Assembly (NCBI GenBank): GCA_963971425.1
Contig: OZ020516.1
Span: forward strand, 16,852,593 to 16,916,592
DNA from: Bryoerythrophyllum caledonicum
Taxonomy: Eukaryota; Streptophyta; Bryopsida; Pottiales; Pottiaceae
Direction of reading: 5' to 3'
DNA: 64,000 nt
Shown: positions 36,690-48,672 of the stretch, piece by piece
Layout of the letters: the number at the start of each line of letters is the position of its first letter
How positions within the stretch are numbered: position 1 is the first letter of the stretch
Notes under the pieces: generated by a model
The model's database searches: none
Told to the model about the DNA's origin: nothing
The model's input: only the letters and a program-made list of their open reading frames with translations
Made by a program: the position numbers and the translations under genes

Positions 36690-37180
36690 ATGAATGTAAA
36701 GCTTAGCGTGGTTGTTATTTAAAGAATGGTGTGGCAAGAAGTCGGAAGCATGCCGTGGTGGGGCATACTTTTTGAAATAAAGCTTTACAATTTGTAAGAT
36801 ATTTTGTCATCTTGTTAATTCTTTAATTGTATCTAGGTGTTAGAAATATTGTGGTGCATCAAGTGACATGAATAGAAGTTTGCAAACTCGAATTACATTC
36901 TGCTTAAAACAAGAATGTCATGTTTAAGTCATTTTGTATGGAATGACTAAATCTATACACAGAACACAAGACAATAGAATAGCAAAAGAGATGGATGTAA
37001 AACTTGTGCATATATGAAATTTTTTTATTGATATTCGGAATAAATCCAAGAATCAATTGAGACAATAGAAGCTTTTAATGCATACGCAGAACGACTATAA
37101 AGTACCCTAAACTCGAACTACACTATTTACAAACAAAATAAGTGCGGTGAACGCATACTACGTAAATGGGCCAAATTTTC
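36690..37180. other. Spacer between element C and the hAT element
   Basis: AT-rich; probable 3' untranslated sequence of element C on the left. I looked for a CAGGGTT end and did not find one. Confidence 0.4.
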
Positions 37181-40100
37181 CTACTCATTCACGTCGGTAG
37201 GAAGTTCGTAATCGCTATCATCTTTGATTTCAGCTCCACTAGATCCCAAAGGGTCGTCTTGATTATCTGTGGCGAGTTCTTATTTGATTCTCCGTTTGAT
37301 CGACAATGTTTTAATGGTTTTGAATCTCTTAGAAGTTCTAATGATATCAATGGGATTACTAGGTCGCGTGCGAAGAAATAGATGCATGGGAGCTTTACGT
37401 TTCTTCGTGTCGTTTGTAGGCCACCTAGGTTGTAACCCTAAACCTCCCTGAACCTCGGGGTGCTATATGAAGAGCTTAGACAGAGGTACATCGCCATTAC
37501 TAGATAGGCCATCGGATTGGCGTTGCGGCGTTCGGGGTCGCACATGTTTTGAAAGGGACACCAAACCGTGGGAGGATTTCAAATTGGTTGTAGTGACCGT
37601 TGCAAGAGGGGTTGCAAATAGAGACCGCGACGCACGACCTTGCAAGGACGGTTGATTTTTAGAGGAGGATGCCTTCATCTCCGTAACGTGAATGAGACTC
37701 CGTGTACCGCCGTAAGTACCGCCCTCCATAGTTTTCTCTCCGAGAACAACCGTGTCGTCTAGGATTGGCTCTTTTGGTTGTTTGCTCGCGGTTCTCCGCA
37801 AGTGCGAGACCGTGGACGCCTTCCTCAACACTCTTCACTGAGGACCCTTGCTTTATTTGCCCGTGTAATGCCGTTGCACATGAGGATGATAAATCTTCTC
37901 ATCCTTTGTCCTTCGTGTCTTCCGGAAGCGGAGTCAGTCCACGACGAAGGATATTATTGCTATTGACCATGCCGTCTCCATTCAAGTACCGCGCTATGGG
38001 CAACAAGTCATCTTTTTTCTCTGCAAGAACGTCGTCATCGACAAAATCATACTCGGTGATTGGGGCGTCGTGAGTATGATCCATACGTTGAGAAGGGCTG
38101 CTGTCGATGTTATTGTCTAGATGTTCTGCATCGTAATTAGCAAGGGCACTGGTGCTTGAATCGTCAGAGTAGTCCTGGTCATCCAACACACGTGGTTGTG
38201 GATCTTCTAAATCCAAGTTCTCCGCGTATTACCTCTTCTCATCTGTCAGCTTTGCATTCGCAAGCAACTTCGAGTTCGTATACACAAAGACCAAGTCATC
38301 AGCCCTTCCCGATAATAACCGATTCCGTTTCTTTTCATGGACGAAAGAGTAGCTACTCCAATTGCGTTCGCAAGAAGAAGATGACACTCTCTGCGCTAGT
38401 ATTCTCTTTGCAATTGGTGCAAGGAGCTTTCCACAAGCACCTTCAAAATCCCACCAAGCATACGGAGAACATTTTTGGTCCTTAGGATTCAACATGTCAT
38501 GGAATGGTACATCCTTGTTTCGAAATGCAAGGAACTCGTTCACCACGTCCGGGTAAATCTTAGGATCACATAGCTTTTGTAGTACTCGTTTGCATGCCGT
38601 GATGACATCCGGATCATCGGCCAACTCTTCGTCATGGAGTAAATAAGGATTGAGAAGTGCACCAGCGGAATGTAAATCCGTGGTCATCATCCGTTTCCGT
38701 GCGTAGAACTCGTCCTCAGCAATGAACGCTAAATTGCTATCGAGACAGAATGGTTCATTTCGCAATTCTAGGACATGCTTCTCGAGGTCGCGAAGGATGT
38801 GCAAAACCTTGGGCATGCAAGGTTCCTTGGCATCGAATTCCCGAAGCGCATACACTACAGGGGCTACCATCTCTTGGAAGTTTGTGCACCGCTCCCAGAA
38901 ATGCTCATCTAGAACCACACTTTTTATGGCTCGAGAGATGACTACTTTATCTCTAGCCGAGAGTGACTTCTCAGAGGCGTATGCCTTCCATTCAGGATCA
39001 ACGACGGTTTGCTCCAATGATTCCTTGACCTTCAACAGGCGATCTATCATTATGAAATTACATGCAAATCTTGTTTGCCCGGGGAGCAATAGGCTGAACT
39101 TCGCCTCGTGTTTACGAAACACGGAGAAGAACATTTGCCGATTTTTGACAAACTTAATCAAGAACTTGGCCTTCTTGAGAGTTTCTTTTACCCATGTAGC
39201 CTTCCGCCACTCCTCCAACAATGAGTCCATGGCATGCACGGCTTATCCTTGAATTTATATGTGTGGATATTTCTTGAAGACCAATGCTGAGGCATTGAGC
39301 ATGATTGGAGCATTGTCAGTACACACCTGAAGAATGTTGTGGGGGCCAACTTGTTCAATGAACTTGAACATGATGGATGCCAGGTACGTAACGTTCTTTT
39401 CTTTGCCCGTAGTATCTACAGCTCCCAAGAAGAGCTCTACAGCGGGAGACACGAGCATTGCATTGTACAAAGGGCGACTAGTCACAGACGTCCACTCATC
39501 TATGGCTAGAGTTCCTCCAAACTTCCGAACACTCTCGAACAGTCTTTTATTGAGTTGTGCTTCCAAATCAGCATTCGCTTGTCCCAACAACCTTGTCCGA
39601 ATGTCATGGTAAGAGGGTGCGACATATGGTTTTTTGAAAGAGGCAGTCTTCATCACGACTTCCTTGAATGCAACATTCCGTGCTATAGCAAACGGCACGT
39701 TTGTTTCGTAGAAAAACTTCGCCCACACTTTGTCTAGCTCCCGCCGCTCCACTTCTTGAAAGCCCTCTTCGAGTACGGATTGCCTCACCAATCAGGGGAA
39801 CGTGGCACCTACACTTCCTAGTTTGGTGAAGTCGTGGAAGGTGGGGGTCGGTTCAACCATGGTTGATGGTAAAATCACGGGGGGGGGGGGTTTGAGTGGA
39901 CCCTACACAAGAATCTTCGCTGGTGGACTTGGGCGTGCTATATCATGAGGTAGGCGCAGATTTCAATGGTAGGGTGGGGCAATGTTCAGAGAAAAGTCTC
40001 CATTGTGTTTTGGGTAGTGGCCACAACAATTTTTAAACAAAGTCTATACGCGGGGTATCAATTTGGTGCAGAGGCCAACACCGCTATTGCGCTTGCCAGA

Positions 40101-40319
40101 GAGTTCTTCATACCCGAGATGACTTAGCTGTCGTTCTAGCCTTCTTGCAAAAATGCGGTGACAAAGATTGCATTGGACGGAGTCGGTCTTCCTGCCTTGT
40201 ACTTCAGTGATTTCGACATACCAAGGAGACCAAGGTATGGTCGCCATTCTGATGGGTGTAGTATCGAGAAATGAACAAACGTGATAGGTAGTATGTGAAA
40301 GAAATATCAAGAGTTCCAA
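37181..40319 (-). pseudogene. hAT (DUF659-type) transposase, decayed
   Basis: Read on the minus strand from about 40319. An N-terminal zinc-finger remnant (QCNLCHRIFARRLERQLSHL) is followed by broken sequence, then the catalytic core 39791-39255 with LAIDEWTS and VCTDNAP supplying two Asp. Two TAA codons (39240-39254 region) precede VHAMDSLLEEW. The long segment 39239-38229 ends in SSSCERNWSSYSFVHEKKR, the hAT dimerisation block with the third acidic residue. An acidic tail continues through several stops and frameshifts to TAG 37181. All three catalytic acids survive, but the gene cannot make an intact enzyme. Its 5' side leads to the array and the CAGGGTT end at 40748. An intact relative elsewhere could mobilise the related elements here. 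Confidence 0.85.
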
Positions 40320-40499
40320 AAGAAACTCTGATATTCAAGACTTCCGAACTCGATGATTACCAAACAATAGATACACAATGTAGCTCAAAGCTCTTGGGAA
40401 ACAAAAGTTCAGAAGTGAAGTGAGGCTCCATGTGCTGTTTTCTTTATACTCACGGTGATTACGACCGTTGTGGACGATTCATTGTCAATCTAATAGGGG

Positions 40500-40748
40500 A
40501 CGGGGGAGCTGTCGTGAGAAGGCCGTCCGCCGCGGTGGACGGCCACGCGGACGGGGGTTGCCCGAAGCAGACGGCCGTGCGGTCGGCCCAAGCGGACGAA
40601 ATGGACGGTCGGCCGGGCCTGCGGATGGCTATTTACCCTCGGGTAAACTGACAAAACTCGTTATGTCACTGGACGTCTTGATAGGCCCGAGGACGTCCTC
40701 CGTCCGGACGACCGCACGTCAGGGACGTCGAGCGTCCTGACAACCCTG
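40500..40748 (-). mobile_element. CAGGGTT terminus, GACGTC cluster and CGGACGG array of the hAT element
   Basis: Read on the minus strand from 40748: CAGGGTTGTCAGGACGC, a cluster of GACGTC/GGACGTCC, then GGTAAATAG and an array of GGCCGTCCG-type motifs, then the transposase start. This is the same order as element A at 20738-21150, which ties element A and its relatives to this transposase. Confidence 0.8.
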
Positions 40749-40835
40749 GACCAAATACATGCAATATATGCGCGTATTACGAAATTTGTACGTCAATACA
40801 CATTCATTTTTGTCGATGAAAATTTCGTGCACAAT

Positions 40836-40990
40836 CTTTCCACTGGTTTAGGTTATCTTTCCACTAGTTCTCGAGAATCTTTCCAGTGGTTTAGGGTATC
40901 TTTTCAAGAATCTTTCCAGTGGTTTAGGGTTTCTTTCCAATGGTTTAGTGTACCTTTCCAGTGGTCTGGAAAATTTTCCACTGCTTCCAC
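40836..40990. repeat. Minisatellite of CTTTCCAGTGGTTTAGGG units
   Basis: About seven imperfect units of 18-27 bp with the core CTTTCCAGTGGTTTAGGGTA, adjoining the left inverted arm of the next element. Some units contain a TTTAGGG motif. Confidence 0.8.
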
Positions 40991-40999
40991 AATTCTGAT

Positions 41000-43830
41000 G
41001 GTCGGTTCAAGTGTGGCCTTTTTGGCATTCCATAGTTGCGTTGCCTCGCGACCATCCAAATTGAAGACTCGCTAGGAAAAGATCTGGTTGTTGATGGAGA
41101 AGATTCAATCTGTGTCGTTCATCTCCGGTGGGGGGGCCGGTGCATTACCCCTCCATATTTATTTACTTGGAATTTTCAACCTGAAAGTTTACTAACCTGA
41201 AGTTTATTACCTGAAATTTCGATGTGCTAGTGCATGTGCTGGAATTTTCTGAGTAATGAGCATTTTGGCCATTTTCTTGTCTTTTCTTGAATTTTGTATT
41301 CCCAAAAATGTATTTTCTTCTAGGCTTTCTAATTAAAGAAGGTGAGAGAGCCTTAAGAAAGTAAGATTGACTTGGGATTTGCCAAATATTTTGGCCACGG
41401 CCTCTCTACTTGGTCCCTTGGGCTTTCACACTACAAGGATCCAAACTCCACATACTACATACTTTAATATTTTTTCCAACTCCAAAACTCCGTCTCTCAA
41501 CATAGTTTGGTCCTCACCAAAGTTTGGTCATCAACAAAGTTTGGTCCGTGATCCGTGTGTGAAGCCCCCCTTAATTTAGTATAAAAATTTAGTTGGGTTG
41601 AGATGTCATTGTGCTGAAAATAATTTGAAGCTTTCATGAAGTTACCACCATTCATCTCCTACACAAAAATATGGTTATAATAATATGGACCATTTTATTT
41701 ATCTTGTCTTTGAAAGAAAACACATTTGGAAAGCTTTCTAGGACAAATGCCGCCATGAAGAGTTGTGAATTAGGAGGGACATTGAGGATATGTTATCCTC
41801 TATGAATAATGACGTGGAGGCAAGGCCTTTGTGTAGCAGAGCAAAGACAAGGAACGCAATTGCAATTCCTAAACCTTGAGGTCGATTCACACTGGTGGGA
41901 GAACAATCGTTGAGTGTCACAATTGCCAATATGTGATTGCAAAACTAGTGATAGTGTTGCTCAAGGCACCACGGCCTTGGTGTAGTGGCTTGAGTCATGG
42001 CACACCGGTGAGGTGGTTGTGAGTTCAAATCCCCATGCCGGTGTGGTGCCTACCACCATAGTCCACCCAACTATGGTGGGGGGTCTTGAGACCTTGTTGT
42101 ATGGGTACCCAAAAAGCCCTTGAGGGGATGACATGTCGGTTGTGTTTAAGGCACTTAGTGTAGAAAAGTGTTTACCTTCGAAAGGGGAAAGTAGCTCTAG
42201 ATTCAGTGTCCTTTGTCCGATGGCCATCAGATCAGTGAATAGAATGAACGAACACTATTTTCACGCCGGTCCCTTCGAGGCCGGAGTTCTTCTTCTTGTT
42301 GCTCGAGAAGGAGAAGGATGTGAAGGTGAACAGGATGTGAAGGTGAACAGGATGTGAAGCTGTTTTTCAAAGATTTGAATATTTATTAGCAATATAGCAC
42401 CAAGATTATAGGTTCATATAAAGGTTTTATATAATATACATCTTACATACAACTTTATATTTTATTATTTATAACTAGTAAATCCCCGTTATTCCCAAGG
42501 GACCAAAGACAATTCATAGTTAAGTAAATGTATGATTTTATTAAAATTAAAAAGATACTAAATGACAATAGCTTAACTGAAACTAGATCTAAAATTTAAC
42601 TTAACTTGAACTTTTTCCCATTCCAACAATGAATGACTTCTCAATGGTTATGGATTAATGGTCATAGGTAAAGCCCGTGGCCAAGGGCCCAACTTTACTA
42701 GACGGACTGTAATCTTTTATATATAAAGAGAAAGATTTATATAATGGTAGTTGTTACTACCATGATATTATAGGTATTGTATTTGCATCATTCATTATTG
42801 AATGTATATTTATTTTGGTAAGTTCAATATTTATGTATACTTTGTAAAATTGAAATACATCTTCTATGTAGAAAAAAATAAATTGTAGTGCATGTCCATG
42901 TATGATAGTTGAAAATTGTATAAAGAGGGTATGGATTTTTAAAGCTTATTTTTCCAATATGACTAATATGATTATCCAAACATAGTGGGACTAATGTGAC
43001 TAATTCCTAGTTTGAAGGTTAGTGACATTAGTCACATTGAAAACATAATGTTTGCAAATCCACTACTTATTTATGCACTTAAAATCCACTGTAAGTGCAA
43101 AGGTTTTCAAATAAATTTGAATTTAAAAGATATTGGAGATATTTATGAATTCATGATATTTAGTGAAAATGTGGGTAAATGATCCAAGAAGTTTGCATTG
43201 AAATATCTGCTTTAATGAAGTGGATGCAATAATGGGGTTTTAAGTATGTGCTCTAAGCCTAAAAATAATTGAAAAGAAAGAAGATCATAAAGTTTGTAAG
43301 TTAGTGACATTAAATATATTGTATAAAAACTATATGTTGGAAAAAAATATTAAAGTATGTAGTATGTGGAGTTTGGATCCTTGTAGTGTGAAAGCCCAAG
43401 GGACCGAGTAGAGAGGCCGTGACCAAAATATTTGGCAAATCCCAAGTCAATCTTACTTTCTTAAGGCTCTCTCACCTTCTTTAATCATAAAGCCTAGAAG
43501 AGAATACATTTTTGGGAACAAAAAATTCAAGAAAAAACAAGAAAATGGCCAAAATGCTCATTACACAAAAAATTTCAGCACATGCACTAGCACATCAAAA
43601 TTTCAGGTAATAAGTTTTCAGGTTAGTAAAATTTCAGGTTAAAACTTTCAGGTAAATAAATTTGGAGGGGTAACGCACCGGGCCCCCCACCAGAGATGGA
43701 CGACACAGATTGAATCTTCTCCATCAACGGCCAGATATTTTCCCAACCAGTCCTCGATTTCGAGGCTCGCTAGTGACGAGAGCTGCGTTGGGCCACAACC
43801 CACCAAAGTCGGACCTAGGTTTGCACCAAC
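41000..43830. mobile_element. Element with long inverted arms (~480 bp)
   Basis: The left arm (about 41000-41480) and right arm (43336-43830) are reverse complements. They are nearly identical in the inner ~400 bp, for example CCAAACTCCACATACTACAT at the inner edge, and more diverged toward the outer ends. The 1.85-kb centre holds repeats of AAAGTTTGGTC (41510-41550), the SINE at 41965-42305 and AT-rich sequence. No transposase ORF is seen. It may be a foldback-type or Mutator-like non-autonomous element, or two identical elements inserted in opposite orientation. Confidence 0.7.
41965..42305 (+). mobile_element. tRNA-derived SINE with retrotransposon-like 3' tail
   Basis: The head carries RNA polymerase III promoter boxes: an A box in TTGGTGTAGTGGCTTGAG (41977-41994) and a B box in GTTCAAATCC (42023-42032), about 45 bp apart, as in a tRNA gene. 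After a body of unknown origin, 42160-42305 matches the 3' tail of the retrotransposon at 17205-17360 block by block: CGAAAGGGGAAAGTAG, TTGTCCGATGG, GAACGAACACTATTTTCACG, the CCGG hairpin and a TTCTTCTTCTT end. Three short GGATGTGAAGGTGAACA repeats follow. Confidence 0.8.
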
Positions 43831-43849
43831 CATGCCCCCATATAAACTG

Positions 43850-46800
43850 CGTGCAAACTGTTGGGTTCACATCCTCCTCCGTTCGTATGAGGTAAACCAA
43901 CATGTATAACTTACTTCTTATTGCTTTTGGTAACTTTAAGTAACTCTGTGTAACTTTTAAGTTACTTTACATATTGGGCAGCTCGATGCATGGAGCTTGG
44001 GCAACGTCGGTAAAATCTAGGTGGGTTCCGCTATAAAATTTTGACGCCCTAACAGGCTGTGGATCCGTACTCATGTGCTCAGACCAAATGTTTGGGTGGG
44101 GCCGAGTACAACAAAGATGCAGAATGCGGCACGCAAAGATCGACCAAACGCATCTGAAGTTCTTTTTCCACACGATCAAGAGCCACCGTCTTCAACGGAT
44201 CGCCATAGTCTTGCTACACGAGCGTCTCGGGGGAGAGCTTCGGCAGCCGCAGATCTGCTCGGATCCCCTCAAGACTGGCCTTCATGAAGTCCCCCGGCTT
44301 CCTCCGAAGTCCCCTCCGTTCCCCCGCTCCCCATCGCGATGTTCCCTGCGGGATAGGGTTTTCGCTCCGCTCCACTGCCACCTGCCTTCTGCGCTCTCTG
44401 CTGCCGCCGCCGCCTGCTTTCTCCGCTCTTCTGCCCCCGCTTCCACATCCTTCTTCGCGCCTGCTCGTCGACGTCGGGAGCTGCTCCTCAAAGTTGCTCC
44501 ATCGCTCCTCCTCGACGTCGCCCCATCGCTTCTCGACGTTGCCTCTTGTCGGCGCAACTTGCACTGCTCTGTTTTGCCTGCTACTCTTGTTGCTCCTCAC
44601 TGTTTGGCCTGCTCCTCATGCTGCTCTCGGCCGCTCTTCTTCTGGTCTTCACCGACGTCTGGTTGTGATGTGGCGTTTGTGGAAGTTGATCTAGTACTCC
44701 AGCTTTATTGATGGTATTGAGGGTTGTTCCGTTACTCTTGCTTTGTGCGTCTAACTAAGTCTGTTAGTAAGTCTGTCTGTAGTACTTTAGCCAAACTCCT
44801 TTTATTCTACCATTACTCTAACTGTGGAGTTGTAAGGTGAGTAAGCACTGCTTAGGGTTTGAGATGGGGCAGAGTCCTGTGAAGCCGCCCTGTAAACTAG
44901 TTTCAGCGACCAACGGTAGCACCTCCGATCTGCAAGAGTGCAGGCTCTCTATCTTATCAAGAATATTTCACCACTATTATGAGTCGTAGTACGTTGTTGG
45001 AATTTATGTTGTGCTGGTTTTTCATGGCAGCGCCTGCCGGCCGGTGAGTACGAACGTGTGTGCAGGAGGCGACCTGTGCTTCACATCGTCATGAGAGAAA
45101 TGTTTAATCTGCCGTCTTGCGCGAGTGGTGGAGCTCTTTGATTCTAGAATGAGGATCGGGATCATTGAGAAGTCCTGGAATCGCTGTTCAATCGTTCAAA
45201 GGCATGCTCTCTGTTTTCCTCGGTCAGCTTCGTCTTTTGACCAGTTCTCTGATATGCGTGTAGACTAGATCTGTGAAGACTTGGCTGTTCTGCCGCAGCG
45301 GTCGATGCTGACTATTGTTGGTAATCTCGGGTCAGATGACATGCCAACACTTTCCACAACTCTGACTTGACCTGGAACATTGCAGGGTTATTGTCAACGA
45401 GATCCTCTCGGTGGTGCATTCCGGTCGATTTGGGGTTCAACAAGAGCTCTGAAGATAAAGACGCCAACAGTGGTGCCCCTCCCGTTGCTCGTTGGTGGAT
45501 TAGTAGATTCAATAGTGAAAACCTCCGCACTTATCACTGACACTCGCTTCCACATAAGATCTGTTCCGGCATTGTGCTAGAGAGCTTCTGCTGTTGAAGC
45601 TCTGGTGGACAAGAGGACGTGCAATTGGGTGGCCAAGGGCTAGCTCTAACCGGTATGGATCTCCCCTTTTTTTGATAATCCTTGAACATCTATGGCTAGT
45701 TGTAGTCGTAGTGGTTTACTGGTGAATGTATTACTGGTCAGTTGGCCTTGAAAAGAGGTCGCGTTTGGGAATTGATTTCTTTGCGAAGTTCGTAAGGGAC
45801 AGCAGTAGGTTTACCCGTTTTATGTTTTGCTTGCAGTCGCTTCCCTGGGAACAACACTGAATCATCTGCTTTACGTGGGAAGGGCTATGTGGGTAGGATA
45901 TATTTGTTCCTTCTGTAATATTTGCACCGTCCTTACCTTCCTCCTTTCGTTTGGATTTTTCTTCTTCTTTCCATGCAAATTCAAGGTTGCTAGTGACAGT
46001 GGTAATTTAGTGTCCTGGAGGAAGCGAGCAACCCATGTCTTGTCACTTGGACGATGCTAATATAACCGTGCAGTTGATGGCTTATCATCAAAGGAGCGTT
46101 TGCACCTCATGAATGGATGTTGCTTACTCTTCTTTGATGTTTGGCAGGTCGAATTTTCTCGATGGACGACATCTAGTCGTGCCCATTGTAATGACCAATC
46201 GGCTTTAGGGTCCTGTAATGCGCTGGAGCAGTGTTCAAAAGGTATGATGTTGATATTAATTTGTCTGTAAGTTTTAGGATTGCCTGAATGAGATTCAAGT
46301 TCCTGCAGTACTCGACATGTTCAGTCCTGCCTAGGCTTCCTACACAGCCATAGATATCAGCTGGCCTATAACTGAGGTCATAGTCCTTGCTTGCTTTGTC
46401 TTCCACCAAGTCTGATTTTCGTCATCACTTATGAATTGATTTTGGTTAAGACCTTGTATAACGGTTGTTTACCGAACATTTGAAGTATCATTCTCAGTCT
46501 GCGAATGATGTCCCGACTTATATCTGATAAGTGTGGAATATGCGTTTCCTTATTCGCCAAGGATTTGACTCCTGGAACTGACGAGCAACATTGTCACTGC
46601 GATAATTCTGTGTCAGGTGGGAGCTCCAGACCTTGTGAATTCATATCTAGGCGCCACAGCAGATAAGGGATGGTTGGTGTAATCTTTGCCTCTTGTTGGG
46701 TCCTCTGAAAAGCCAAACTACTTTCAATCATAGGTAATATGGTGATTTTGTTCATCTCTCTTTCAGTTCTATGCTGCTAGAATACGGTTTTGAGTCTTGA

Positions 46801-48670
46801 AACATTCTACATATGTGTATGTTTAGAGAGGGCTGGCTCAATTTACATGGGACTACAATAAATCCGCTGATATGGAGACCTTCATCAAGGCAGTCGTCAT
46901 GGACACTTCGAGGATTCTTGAGGTATCTTTTGTTTAAGTGCGTAGGTCAGTCAACCCTGGTTGTTCAAACTAATTATAGGCCAGCTCCGGGCATGTAAAC
47001 GTCAAGAGCAACTACTGGTGAGCGGCTTCTTTTGTAGCCGGTCTACTCGACTTGCGTAACGTTTTTCATCGTTGACATGACAACAGGGTTTGTGGGCAGA
47101 GGCAGGCCTGGCAGCAGCAATACAGTAGATAATCGCGGTGGGGGCACTTACTGGTGATTGAGGTTCGCTATTCACGAATTTTCAAGTGTTTGCAAACGTT
47201 TCATTGTTGATAGTCGTGTACTAAGGTGAACGTAAAGTCTTACATACAATTGTAATTAGGGAATCGAATGTGCAGTATTGGCCTGAATTAGTTGGTACAT
47301 TTCTGTTGCATTTTGATCGGTTTCTATCATCGCTGGGTGACGTCTTGAGCTTCTGAGTGCATGAAGTCCTTGCTCTTGATAGTTATCGTGCGTTGCTCCT
47401 ACTTTCTAAGCTTCCCCTGAACGAGATCATGAAAGACAAAAGGCTCGCTGGTAAAAACGTTTCTGCGAGTAGTGTAGATGATTTTTACCTGAGCGGTTGG
47501 CGTTTTCCATGTGGTGGCGCGGTTGTGTTCTCGATATGTACGTCTTTTTGTGTGTTAGTGAGACGTCTATGAACGTGGATCTACTCCATGTTTCTTTTGT
47601 TCATGTTTTGGTTTCAGTCTCTTCAAACACATTCTTAGCCGTGGTACCCTGAACAATTGCCGTGGGGTCCTACTAGTTCGGGGATCTTTGAATTTGAAAG
47701 CTGAGGTAGAAGTTGTTTGAGAATAGTTACTTTTGTCAGCGTTTTTGTCAGTTCCACGTGGGTAAGTGCGGGCTGATACCATAGACGATCCTTTTTTTAT
47801 ATAGCTTGTTAAAAGAAACTCTGTTCCTGATAATATTTGCTAAGTGCACAAAGGACTTGTTTGCCTTGTCAGTGCGAATCCCATGTGAGTTTGATTTTTC
47901 CTTGTATGCGTGCAAGTCCACTTGCCTCGGATTACTCACGTTATTGTTTATGGAAAGTTCAAATGTATGACTAGTTGTTTGGGTTTGAAGAATGTTGGAT
48001 CGCATTGGAAGTTTTTTAACTCAAGTTCTCATGATTTGGGCAAGACTTCCAATAATCTAAATTCCTCATTATATTGAAGTATAACCCATGTTAAGAGAAG
48101 AGTCTCAACGTGAGGTAACATGGCAAAGCTCGGAATTAGATAGTTTCATACTAGTATTGTTGTCACAAATACCATAATACCTCCTTGTGTCTGTCTCCAG
48201 CATTGTTGTTTTCAGCAAAGACATTGCTGGAAACTTCGCTTCTCCTTCGTTCTCTGTGTGTGCAAGGTAGTTGTGCATAAGGTTTATTCTCCATATTGTA
48301 TTCATCTAGACGAACCGGTTTCTTTCTCAGTTTGATGGCTGCCAATTCGAAATGATAAGGATCAGATTGCAATAATCAAGTTTCATGTTTTGAGACAGGT
48401 CTTAGGAGCTGAGTAAACACACTTATACATCTCCAATTAGACTTGCATTGTGTTTGAGTGGGATGTGTGGAATCGCGTATGATCATGCTTTGCAATAGCT
48501 GTTACATTCCAACTTGTGGCTCGTCAGGATGAAAGTGCATTATAATCATGTGGTTTTGGCCCTCTTAATATCTACTTCATTGGACCTTGTCCATGGAATG
48601 CATGGCATGGATTTGGTGTTGACCTTCTGGAATTAATGGGTGTTGTTGCATCGTTGCTTTCATACCAGAT
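43850..48670. other. Upstream region of the RPW8-like NLR gene
   Basis: No coding exon can be defended. At 44280-44660 the plus strand is C/T-rich with CGACGTCGCC-like repeats; ORFs there are low-complexity and unsupported. From 44700 to 48670 composition is balanced, with many GT..AG possibilities, resembling the region in front of the TIR-NBS-LRR gene. Untranslated first exons and promoter of the NLR gene are likely in it. No recognisable mobile element. Confidence 0.4.
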
Positions 48671-48672
48671 CG

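Noticed and set aside
20738..40748. One giant transposon from the CAGGGTT at 20738 to its inverted counterpart at 40748
   Set aside because: The ends face each other correctly, but the flanking eight bases differ, and the interior holds unrelated elements and repeated arrays; two separate elements are more likely.
41965..42040. A functional tRNA gene
   Set aside because: A and B boxes are present, but the sequence does not fold as a full cloverleaf with an acceptor stem and continues into a SINE body and tail.
44073..44711. A 212-residue plus-strand ORF
   Set aside because: Low-complexity C/T-rich sequence with overlapping ORFs in several frames and no domain.
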